NCBI GenBank assembly: GCA_002791215.1
Contig: PFWQ01000087.1
Location: 1-6,697, forward strand
From: a candidate division SR1 bacterium CG_4_9_14_3_um_filter_40_9
GTDB taxonomy: Bacteria; Patescibacteriota; Gracilibacteria; Absconditabacterales; Absconditicoccaceae
Length of the DNA: 6,697 nt
Direction: 5' to 3'
Shown here piece by piece: positions 1 to 6,114 of the stretch. Every line of letters starts with the position of its first letter. Within the stretch, counting starts at the first letter, position 1. The notes under the pieces were generated by a model. The model had not been told where the DNA came from, made no database searches, and was given only the letters and a program-made list of their open reading frames with translations. A program made the position numbers and the translations under genes.

Positions 1-2356
1 CTTTTTCAATCGGATTATTTTTCTTGTCGACGATCTGCACACAATCTTCTAGTGTCATATCAGTTGCATCTTTTCCTCCTTTGGGAATGCGATAATTGTA
101 GCCGCCGTACTTGATATATGGGCCGTACATGCCATTGAGAACTTCTATCTTTTTACCAGCGCCTGTCCCGTCTTTAGCGGGATAATCAAATGAATTGATG
201 TTCTTATTTTTGTCTACTTCGAGTTTTGCTTCGATCAATGGAATTGCTTGTTCGATTGTAATGGTAGTATAGTCTAATTCAGATCACTTGCGAATAGAGA
301 CGTAGGTCTTGCCGTATTTGACGTAGGGACCGAACTTCCCCGTGGAAGCTGTCACCTCTTCTCACTTATATTTGCCGACCACTCTCGGTCCGTTGAATGC
401 GTCTAATGCTTCTTGAAGTGTGATGGTTTCAATACTTTTGCCTGGAGGAACGGAAGCGAATTTTGCTTTCTTCTCGCCTTCATTTTTCCCGATTTGGACC
501 ATAGGTCCGAATCTTCCTATTCTGGCAATGACGGGGAGTCAGCTATTTGGATCGATTCATAATGACCTTTCTCCGCTCTGTCTATCGGCATCTTTGGTGG
601 CGACTACTTCCTTGTGAAATGGCCCGTAGAATTTCTTGAGCATCTCGGCTCGCTTGATTTTGCCTTCAGCAATTTCATCAAAATCTTCTTCGACTTTGGC
701 CGTGAAGTTGTAATCCATGATATCTTTGAAATGTTCACCGAGAAAGTCCGTCACAAGCATTCCGATATCCGTAGGGAAGAGCTTTTGTTTTTCAGCTCAG
801 GTGTTTTGCTTCTTGGTAGAAGTAGTGATAACATATTTGTCTTCAGATTGCTTCGCTGCGCTCGCAATGACGGGAGCCAGAATCATTTCGACGAATTCTC
901 TGATGGTCCCCTCTCTAGACTCATTGACCACATATCCTCTCTTTTGGACAGTCGAAATCGTAGGCGCATAGGTCGATGGACGGCCGATGCCGAGTTCTTC
1001 CATCTTCTTGACGAGCGATGCTTCTGTATATCTCGGCGGATGATTTTTGAATTTCTGGGTAGCAGCGATCTGTTGCATATCTAATTTTTCACCTTCCTTC
1101 AATAGCGGAAGCATTCATGTCCCTTCCTCATTCTCTTCGTCAGAAGATTCGAAATACACTTTGAGGAATCCATCGAATTTGATGACTTCGCCGCTGGCGA
1201 TGAACTTCAATTTGTGGCCTGAAATATCAATCATAGCTTTGGTTTTTTCGATAGAGGCAGGCGTCATCTGTGAGGCGATTGTCCTTTTCCGAATGAGGTT
1301 GTAGAGTTTCTTTTCCGCAGGATCGGATCCAGCTTCTTGATGTTCCATATGGGTAGGTCTGATACATTCATGCGCTTCCTGCGATCATTTGGACTTGGTC
1401 ACGTAATGCGTAGGGTTGGAATATTTGTTGCCATATAATTTTTTGACCTGGTCAGAAGCCTCTTTTACTGCAAAATCTGAGAGATTTACGGAATCCGTTC
1501 TCATGTAAGTAATATGTCCAGCTTCGTACAATTTTTGGGCTACCTGCATGGTTCTTGCAACCGGAAATCCTAATTTGCGGCTAGCTTCCTGCTGGAGGGT
1601 AGAAGTCGTAAATGGAGCCGAAGGAGATTTTTTTCCTGGCCTCACTTCGACACTTTCTACGGTATAGGCAGAATCTTTGGCGTGGTTAAGGAATTTTTCT
1701 GCTTCAGCTTTATCGGTTGGATCCTTCGATAATTCAGCCTTGAAGTCCTTTTTCGCATCACCGACAAAATCTCAAATGACTTTGAAAAACGATTCTGACT
1801 CAAATTTCTGGATCTCTCTTTCTCTTTCGACAAGCAGTTTGACTGCTACGGATTGGACTCTCCCTGCTGATAATCATCCTTTGACTTTGGTCCGAAGGAC
1901 AGGGGAGAGCTCGAATCAAACAAGTCTGTCGAGGACTCTTCTTGCCTGCTGGGCGTCGACGAGATTCATATCTAGGGTTCTTGGATTTTTGATGGCATGG
2001 TCGATGGCATTTTTGGTGATTTCATGGAAAACTATTCTTGAAGTCTTCTTGATATCTAATCCTAATTGATTGGCAACGTGCCGGCCGATAGCTTCTCCTT
2101 CGCGGTCTTCATCGGTAGCGATCCAGACCTTATCAGCCTTTTTGGCTAGGGCCTTAAGCTCGTTGACCACTCTGACTTTGTCGGGAGAGACTTGGTATTT
2201 GGGAGCGAAATTGTGTTCTATATCTATCCCCATTTCTTTCTGTGGAAGGTCCACTACGTGACCAAATGAGGCTTTGACTTCAAAGCCTTCCCCGAGGAAT
2301 TTTTTGATGGTTGCGGATTTTGCTGGTGACTCTACGATTACGAGATTGGCTGTCAT
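1..2356 (-). CDS. topA: DNA topoisomerase I (type IA), 3' end cut by window edge, UGA=Gly
   Basis: Type IA topoisomerase that relaxes negatively supercoiled DNA through a transient 5'-phosphotyrosine link. 785 residues are visible. The TOPRIM domain is at the N-terminus, with VESPAK (Glu9) and TDEDREGEAIG (acidic triad D82, D84, E86). QQARRVLDRLV-G and KG-G-LSAGRVQSVAV follow at about 136-165. The catalytic tyrosine is Y284 in ITYMRTDS, then SQEAHECIRPT and GIGRPSTYAPTIS. From about residue 590 there are at least three C-terminal topoisomerase repeats (RFGPMVQIG, KFGPYVKYG, MYGPYIKYG), as in zinc-finger-free TopA of Bacteroidetes type. Ten in-frame TGA codons (e.g. 1916-1918, 1874-1876, 1385-1387, 539-541) need reading as Gly. 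I chose the ATG at 2356 because it gives MTANLVIVESPAK, which puts Glu9 where E. coli has it; a TTG at 2371 is possible but unlikely. No Shine-Dalgarno is visible. Residues 494-504 are a repeat-derived insert. The frame is still open at base 1. Confidence 0.97.
844..874 (-). repeat. Interspersed-repeat end embedded in frame in topA
   Basis: On the minus strand this reads CCCGTCATTGCGAG followed by GCGCAGCGAAGCAATCTG. It matches the terminal arm of the intergenic element at 3831-3966: both share CTCGCAATGACGG and CAGATTG on the plus strand, with a shorter segment between. In the topA frame it encodes APVIASAAKQS (residues 494-504), located between the GYVVNESREG region and the conserved AEKQKLFPTDIG segment, where TopA alignments are variable. 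That it arrived as a repeat insertion is inferred. Confidence 0.75.
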
Positions 2357-2399
2357 ATATATATGATTCAAAAATTAAAAGCTCATAAGGACTGCATCG

Positions 2400-2427
2400 G
2401 TTGTATGGAAGCCAATAGCTTTTTCAA
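2400..2427 (-). promoter_or_regulatory. Possible sigma-70 promoter for topA
   Basis: On the minus strand a -35-like TTGAAA (2427-2422) and a -10-like TACAAC (2405-2400) are separated by 16 bp, about 45 bases upstream of the chosen topA ATG and just past the preceding gene's terminator. Only 4-5 of 6 positions match in each box, so this rests mainly on position. Confidence 0.33.
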
Positions 2428-2437
2428 GGAAAATAAA

Positions 2438-2467
2438 AAAAATCGGCGCATGGGTTGGCCGATTTTT
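2438..2467 (-). terminator. Intrinsic terminator after the sigma-like gene
   Basis: A perfect 10-bp stem, AAAAATCGGC (2438-2447) with GCCGATTTTT (2458-2467), encloses a 10-nt loop. On the minus strand the right-hand arm runs into a long T tract, the usual rho-independent form. It lies 48 bases beyond the stop of the gene ending at 2515 and before topA, so it most likely separates these transcription units. The A/T tracts on both sides would also allow bidirectional action, but no plus-strand gene points into it. Confidence 0.8.
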
Positions 2468-2484
2468 CGAAAGTATTAATGAGA

Positions 2485-2503
2485 TTCCCGATCCAGTCGG
2501 GAA
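2485..2503. repeat. Short REP-like hairpin TTCCCGA-TCCAG-TCGGGAA
   Basis: A perfect 7-bp inverted repeat with a 5-nt loop, followed on the plus strand by TGAC. It resembles the interspersed GATTCCCGATC..GTCGGGAATGAC motif that I recall from many bacterial genomes (recollection, not searched). It sits 12 bases beyond the stop codon of the sigma-like gene and 18 bases before the terminator stem, so in the transcript two hairpins follow the stop in series. It may protect the mRNA end. Confidence 0.6.
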
Positions 2504-2514
2504 TGACTCCGAAA

Positions 2515-3618
2515 TTATTTCTTTTTCTTTGTCTTGATTAATTCGTATACTCCTTTTTCAACTCTTCTGAACTCTTCTTTGAATTTTTGAAGATTGAGCA
2601 TAACAGTATTTGGAGAAACCATCTTTTCCTTTAACATTTCTCTACAAAGCTCTTTTACATTCATTGGTCTGCCATTTCTTTCGAAGATTCTGACCAAGAT
2701 TTCCTTCACCATTCCTCCTTCATATCCCCGTTCTTTGAGTCCGTAGATTCCAAGTCCGAGATTGACGAAGATAGTATTATTTTTTACTAATTCATTGTGA
2801 ACTGTGTTAACCTTGATGTTTTTGGCTGGAAACCATTCCATGATCTTTGAAGGTAATTCTTGGAAGTGGATAGGTTTGTTGATCCTTCTCATAGTGTAGA
2901 GAATCTTCAGCTTTATTGTCTTTGGATTAACGTCTACAAATGTTGGAAGTCCGATCTTACCGTCAAATACGCTTATCTCTCTGATTGATTCGAAGAAGTT
3001 TACATAGAAGAGATCGTTCTTGAGATAATGAACATCTTTGTAATCCTTTGCAAAACTATCTTTCATGTAGCCGATGAATTCATAGAGGTCTTGTGATTTA
3101 GTTCTTTTCTCGAAGTATGCAGAGATGACCAATACCATCTTGGTAAGCATATCTTCATACAATGGCTCCAAGTAGAATGATTTATCTAAGTACTTATTTC
3201 TCTTGAGGTACGTAACATCAAAATCTGAAACGAGAATAAGTTTGATTTCTTGTCTAGAGAACTTGAAGATGTTCTTGTTGACCATCTTGGAGATCAATAC
3301 GTCTTCACGCAAGAATCCACCATGAGAGTCGAGGATTTTCTTTGCCTCGTTCAAAACTTCCATGTAAGTTTCATTTCCGACAATCAATCTGCGGAATCTC
3401 ATCAGCGCTTGAGTTTCTATCTGTCTGATCCTTTCTCTTGTCAGATTATATTCTTTTCCTATTCTCTGAAGCGGAATTTCTCTTTCACCGTTAAGACCAA
3501 ATTTTTTAATCAATACCAATCTCTCTTTTGGTTTGCAGTAAATCAAAATATCCTTGAGATTAGTCTTCTCAATATCTACCTTAATTTTCTTGTCATCCAT
3601 TTTGACATTAAAATTCAT
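2515..3618 (-). CDS. Sigma-70 region 4 / HARE-type winged-helix DNA-binding protein
   Basis: A 367-residue predicted transcription-associated DNA-binding protein. Residues about 21-80 match sigma-70 region 4: a PKERLVLIKKFGL helix, then the helix-turn-helix LQRIGKEYNLTRERIRQIE with ALMRFRR. Two winged-helix units close the protein: about 235-296 (KPIHFQELPSKI, NTVHNELVKN, LGLGIYGLKERGY) and about 302-361 (GRPMNVKELCREM, SPNTVMLNLQKF, VEKGVYEL). Both resemble the HARE-HTH fold of the RNA polymerase delta subunit. Residues about 90-150 may be another winged helix. No sigma region 2 or 3 is present, so it should not melt a -10 element as a normal sigma factor does. The tail is basic (KTKKKK). 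I chose the ATG at 3618; the frame stays open to a TTG at 3723, but those 35 extra residues are hydrophobic and overlie a likely promoter. An ATG at 3600 is also possible. The gene has no in-frame TGA, unlike its neighbours. The exact role is unknown. Confidence 0.88.
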   Translation of the reverse strand: MNFNVKMDDKKIKVDIEKTNLKDILIYCKPKERLVLIKKFGLNGEREIPLQRIGKEYNLTRERIRQIETQALMRFRRLIVGNETYMEVLNEAKKILDSHGGFLREDVLISKMVNKNIFKFSRQEIKLILVSDFDVTYLKRNKYLDKSFYLEPLYEDMLTKMVLVISAYFEKRTKSQDLYEFIGYMKDSFAKDYKDVHYLKNDLFYVNFFESIREISVFDGKIGLPTFVDVNPKTIKLKILYTMRRINKPIHFQELPSKIMEWFPAKNIKVNTVHNELVKNNTIFVNLGLGIYGLKERGYEGGMVKEILVRIFERNGRPMNVKELCREMLKEKMVSPNTVMLNLQKFKEEFRRVEKGVYELIKTKKKK

Positions 3619-3682
3619 GGGAATTTTGCTAAACAGATAAAATGAGTATTGATATAATTTTATACACAAATATATTGCTAAA

Positions 3683-3710
3683 GTAATACGGATTTCCTCT
3701 CCAATGTCAA
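3683..3710 (-). promoter_or_regulatory. Possible promoter of the sigma-like gene
   Basis: On the minus strand a perfect -35 TTGACA (3710-3705) is followed after 16 bp by TATTAC (3688-3683, 4 of 6 to TATAAT). A second A/T-rich box, TATAAA (3664-3659), lies closer to the gene. Either would place the transcript start downstream of the TTG at 3723 and favour the ATG at 3618 (or 3600) as the start codon. Confidence 0.4.
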
Positions 3711-3830
3711 GCATAATTTTCAAATTTCACTTTGGGTTTTATCTTGCTTGGGAAGCTGGGAATTCAGTCAATAGTAAAGCTAAAAATTAGAAGCAGGGGA
3801 AACGGTTGATTGACACTGAGTTTAAATGAT

Positions 3831-3966
3831 CCCGTCATTACGAGTCCCACACTACTGCTGGATAAACTCCGCGTGGCTACAGTCCTTTAGGATAATCTGG
3901 ATCAAGCAAGTGGCAGATTGCCACGTCACTACGTTCCTCGCAATGACGGCCACTTCGCAATGACAG
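3831..3966. repeat. Interspersed element with terminal inverted repeats behind ychF
   Basis: A non-coding element with ends CCGTCATTACGAG (3832-3844) and CTCGCAATGACGG (3937-3949), which pair at 12 of 13 positions as inverted repeats. A further partial copy, TTCGCAATGAC, is at 3955-3965. Inside is a perfect hairpin GTGGCA-GAT-TGCCAC (3910-3924). The element ends 4 bases from the ychF stop codon, so a hairpin would form at the 3' end of the ychF transcript and could end or stabilise it. The same terminal sequence occurs inside topA (844-874). It encodes no transposase and could be a MITE-like or REP-type unit. The rest of this 352-base spacer (3619-3830) holds only the possible promoter. Confidence 0.78.
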
Positions 3967-3970
3967 CTGA

Positions 3971-5077
3971 TTATACATTGAATTTGAAGATTATCACATC
4001 GCCGTCTTGTACGATGTAGTCTTTTCCTTCCAGCCTTACATGACCCTTCTCCTTTGCCTTTACTCGTGAACCGTCAGCGATTAGGTCGGTGTATTTTACG
4101 ATTTCAGCTTTGATAAATCCTTTTTCGAAGTCTGTGTGAATAGCTCCTGCCGCTTGGGAAGCAGTTGAAGCGATAGGTATCGTCCAAGCTTTGGTCTCTT
4201 TTTCTCCCGTTGTGAAATAATACATCTGTCAGACTTTATTGTAGGCGAGAGCTATCAAATCGTCCAGCGTCGGGATGTGCGTTACCTTATCCATACTCAC
4301 GAGCTCTGTCACAAATTCTTGTTTTTCTTCATTACTCATCTCCATCATCTCAGATTCGATCTTCGCAGAAACTACGGCTACCGGACTCTGGAGTTTGACC
4401 ATGAATTCATCAGCTATTTTGTACGTCTCAGGAATATCGTCCTGTCCTATATTGATAGCATACACAAATGGTTTCATCGTAAGGAGATTGTATGGTTTGA
4501 GGAGTTTGAGTTCATCTTTGCTAAGATATTCTTTGAGCGAATGGGCGATTTTTCATGCGAGGAGCACGTTTTTTATCTGTGTAAGTAACTCTGCCAATTT
4601 GGCATCATCTTTATTAGCGGTTAATTTGCCTTTTTTTTCAAGACCAGGGATAAGTCTTTCAACCTGGTCTAAATCAGCCATGATGAGCTCGGTATTGATG
4701 ATCTCTACATCTCTCATGGGATCAATGGTTCATTCTACATGTACGACTTCCGAATCTTTGAAATGTCTGAGCACTTGCACGATAGCATCACATTCACGGA
4801 TGTGAGAAAGGAATTTATTCCCGAGGCCTTCGCCTTTGGAAGCTCATTTTACAAGCCCGGCGATATCGACGAATTCCACGTGTGCGAAAACGGTCTTCTG
4901 AGATTTTGACATCTCGGAAAGGTTTTTCACTCTTATATCTTTTACCTCTACCATACCGACATTAGGCTCGATGGTACAGAAGGGAAAATTCTCTGCAGGC
5001 GCGGAGTAGGATTTGATAAGGGCGTTGAAAAGGGTGGACTTACCTACATTTGGGAGTCAGACGATTCCTATTTTCAT
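3971..5077 (-). CDS. ychF: Redox-regulated / ribosome-associated ATPase YchF (Obg-like ATPase), UGA=Gly
   Basis: A complete 368-residue YchF/OLA1 protein, a translation-factor-class P-loop ATPase that binds ribosomes (E. coli YchF has 363 residues). Walker A is GLPNVGKST (7-15), with Gly7 encoded by [13 protein letters not shown] (about 32-41) and the G3 region [20 protein letters not shown] (71-90) follow, then a helical insert at about 130-195. The C-terminal TGS-like domain (about 285-368) contains [17 protein letters not shown] and ends [13 protein letters not shown]. The base-specificity motif, usually N-x-x-E in this ATP-preferring family, here reads NIGQ (209-212). Five in-frame TGA codons (5057, 4844, 4730, 4553 and 4229, plus-strand starts) all sit at sensible glycine positions. 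The start ATG at 5077 gives the family's usual MKIGIVG opening; a weak GGA lies a few bases upstream. The stop is TAA. Confidence 0.97.
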
Positions 5078-5103
5078 TTATTCCAGTGAACAACTAAAAG
5101 TTA

Positions 5104-5112
5104 ACAATAACA
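5104..5112 (-). promoter_or_regulatory. Possible extended -10 box of ychF
   Basis: The minus strand reads TGTTATTGT, a TGn-extended -10 element (TATTGT, 4 of 6), 27 bases upstream of the ychF start codon. No good -35 lies at the right distance (TTTTCC at 5132-5127). This call is tentative. Confidence 0.25.
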
Positions 5113-5151
5113 GTGATGGTTTTTATGGAAAAAATAAAGAATTGCAAAGTC

Positions 5152-5201
5152 ATTGATGAAAATTGATGAAACTTGATAAAGGTTGATAAAAATTGTAGCA
5201 T
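5152..5201. repeat. 10-bp tandem array (ATTGATGAAA type)
   Basis: Four consecutive 10-base units read ATTGATGAAA, ATTGATGAAA, CTTGATAAAG and GTTGATAAAA, then a decayed fifth, ATTGTAGCAT. The first two are identical. The A runs recur once per helical turn, a pattern expected to bend DNA. The array lies in the 163-base spacer between rlmE and ychF and pairs with the array at 5211-5250. Confidence 0.8.
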
Positions 5202-5219
5202 GATTTTAAACAATTTTTA
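5187..5219 (-). terminator. A/T-rich hairpin, possible terminator of rlmE
   Basis: TAAAAATTG (5187-5195) and CAATTTTTA (5211-5219) form a perfect 9-bp inverted repeat with a 15-nt loop, 22 bases beyond the rlmE stop in the transcription direction. On the minus strand the second arm ends in a T run. The stem has only one G-C pair and is built from the tandem arrays, so it may be a by-product of the repeats. Confidence 0.3.
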
Positions 5220-5250
5220 ACCATTTTTAACCATTTTTATCTATATTTTT
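5211..5250. repeat. 10-bp tandem array (CCATTTTTAA type) overlapping the rlmE stop
   Basis: Four 10-base units read CAATTTTTAA, CCATTTTTAA, CCATTTTTAT and CTATATTTTT. T-tracts are phased at one helical turn, as in curved DNA. The last unit overlaps the rlmE stop codon (TAG, 5243-5241) and its last codons, so the array reaches into coding sequence. Confidence 0.82.
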
Positions 5251-6023
5251 ATGATGTAGGTTTCCTTGCTTTCACTTCTACATGCCTTGGGTTTGTAGAC
5301 CTTGATATTTTTCCCGCCGAAGGTTTTTTTGAGATTGAGGACGAACTCGTCAAAGCCTGGTCACATGAAGATTTTGATGACGAATTTGCCATCGGGCTTG
5401 AGAAATTCTTTGTAGATCCATAATGTCTGTTCCAATAATCAAATTGATCTCATGGCGTCGAAATCCTTGATGCCCATAGTATTTGGTGCCATGTCAGATT
5501 GGATGAAATCAAAATGTGAAATCTTGCCCAGATTCGCTTTAGAAGTCTTCAATTTCTTCACTTCGTTTGAATTTGAAGCATCTAAAGTCGTCTGGATGGC
5601 TTCGACATCATGACCTAGGTCATTGCGTCTCAGACCATGTTGTTTGAATATTTTTTCTACTGCTTCGTGGTCTGTGATGTCTTGGACATAAGCAAAAACC
5701 CCAGGGATATTGAGGTCGACCTTTTTGATATCCAAACCAATAATAGTCAAAGGTCTATCAGGTCATCAGGTCGAAGGTCACTTATCTGACTTTACAGACT
5801 TTGGACCGTCGCCGTTGCGGGGCATGCTTTTGACTAATTTTTGCAGTTTAGCATAGGTATATTGCATCCGACTCCCTGGTGCGCAGCCGATGTCCAAAAC
5901 TGCGGAAGTCTGTCTATCTATCAGATGAAATTTTTCGTCAATCTCATCAAGTTTGAAGGCACTCCTCGCTTTGAATCCTTGCTGTTTTGCTTTTTTGAAG
6001 TAATAATCTTGTGGATCGTACAT
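5241..6023 (-). CDS. rlmE: RlmE/FtsJ-family rRNA 2'-O-ribose methyltransferase with inserts, UGA=Gly
   Basis: A 260-residue SAM-dependent methyltransferase. In E. coli RlmE (209 aa) methylates the 2'-OH of U2552 in the 23S rRNA A-loop late in 50S assembly. The K-D-K-E catalytic tetrad is visible: K24 (RSAFKL), D177 (SDMAPNT), K217 (FVIKIF) and E254 (SKETYII). The SAM motif is VLDIGCAPGS (42-51), followed by R52 where the family normally has Trp. The protein is about 50 residues longer than E. coli's because of two inserts. Residues about 67-92 contain a Gly/Pro/Lys/Ser-rich stretch encoded by repeat-like DNA. Residues about 126-168 lengthen the segment before SDMAPN. Five TGA codons are read as Gly (G82, G86, G87, G195, G221); G86 and G87 are adjacent UGA-UGA. 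The start ATG at 6023 gives the usual MYDPQDYYFKKAK opening. Upstream are heptamer repeats and no Shine-Dalgarno. The stop is TAG. Confidence 0.95.
5746..5810 (-). repeat. Degenerate GTC/GACC repeat inside rlmE
   Basis: On the minus strand the sequence breaks into units that start with GTC or GACC and are 7-9 bases long: GTCCAAA, GTCTGTAAA, GTCAGATAA, GTGACCTTC, GACCTGAT, GACCTGATA, GACCTTT, GAC. It encodes residues 72-93 of RlmE, including the two adjacent UGA codons. The unit length and character resemble the heptamer arrays before the same gene. That it is an inserted repeat is inferred from this and from the extra length relative to the family. Confidence 0.6.
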
Positions 6024-6031
6024 GGCTCTAA

Positions 6032-6066
6032 AAGTTTTAAGTTTTAAATTTTAAGTTTTAAGTAAA
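6032..6066. repeat. Heptamer array (AAGTTTT)n upstream of rlmE
   Basis: Five consecutive 7-base units read AAGTTTT, AAGTTTT, AAATTTT, AAGTTTT and AAGTAAA. The array starts 8 bases upstream of the rlmE start codon, so it fills the place of the leader and ribosome-binding site. Confidence 0.85.
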
Positions 6067-6080
6067 TGGAATCCTTCTAT

Positions 6081-6108
6081 TTAACACTTAACACTCAACA
6101 CTTAGCAT
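6081..6108. repeat. Heptamer array (TTAACAC)n behind the YgjP-like gene
   Basis: Four 7-base units read TTAACAC, TTAACAC, TCAACAC and TTAGCAT, beginning 6 bases beyond the stop of the YgjP-like gene. The period equals that of the neighbouring AAGTTTT array but the unit differs. The two arrays take up most of the 91-base spacer. I see no terminator hairpin or clear promoter there. Confidence 0.8.
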
Positions 6109-6114
6109 TATATT

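Noticed and set aside
614..1084. Plus-strand ORFs of up to 156 codons over topA (also 1677-2069)
   Set aside because: They are antisense shadows of conserved topA sequence without recognisable motifs.
1..2356. topA as a pseudogene with many nonsense mutations
   Set aside because: All the internal stops are TGA, none is TAA or TAG, the catalytic motifs are intact, and three unrelated genes show the same pattern at conserved glycines. Recoding explains it; decay does not.
3619..3723. N-terminal extension of the sigma-like protein to a TTG at 3723
   Set aside because: The 35 residues overlie a TTGACA promoter-like box and an A/T-rich -10-like sequence and add a hydrophobic stretch foreign to the family. 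The ATG at 3618 is the simpler start.
3831..3966. tRNA or other structured RNA gene in the spacer behind ychF
   Set aside because: There is no anticodon arm, T-loop or CCA end. The structure comes from terminal inverted repeats of a sequence also found inside topA.
4275..4805. Plus-strand ORFs of 176 and 103 codons
   Set aside because: They lie antisense to ychF, have Ser/Leu-rich composition typical of antisense frames and no family resemblance.
5152..5250. CRISPR-like array
   Set aside because: The units are 10 bases long, directly adjacent and lack spacers, so this is a simple tandem repeat.
5763..5780. Frameshift or premature stop in rlmE at the three clustered TGA codons
   Set aside because: The frame continues through the insert into IIGLDI and on to the D, K and E catalytic residues without any shift.
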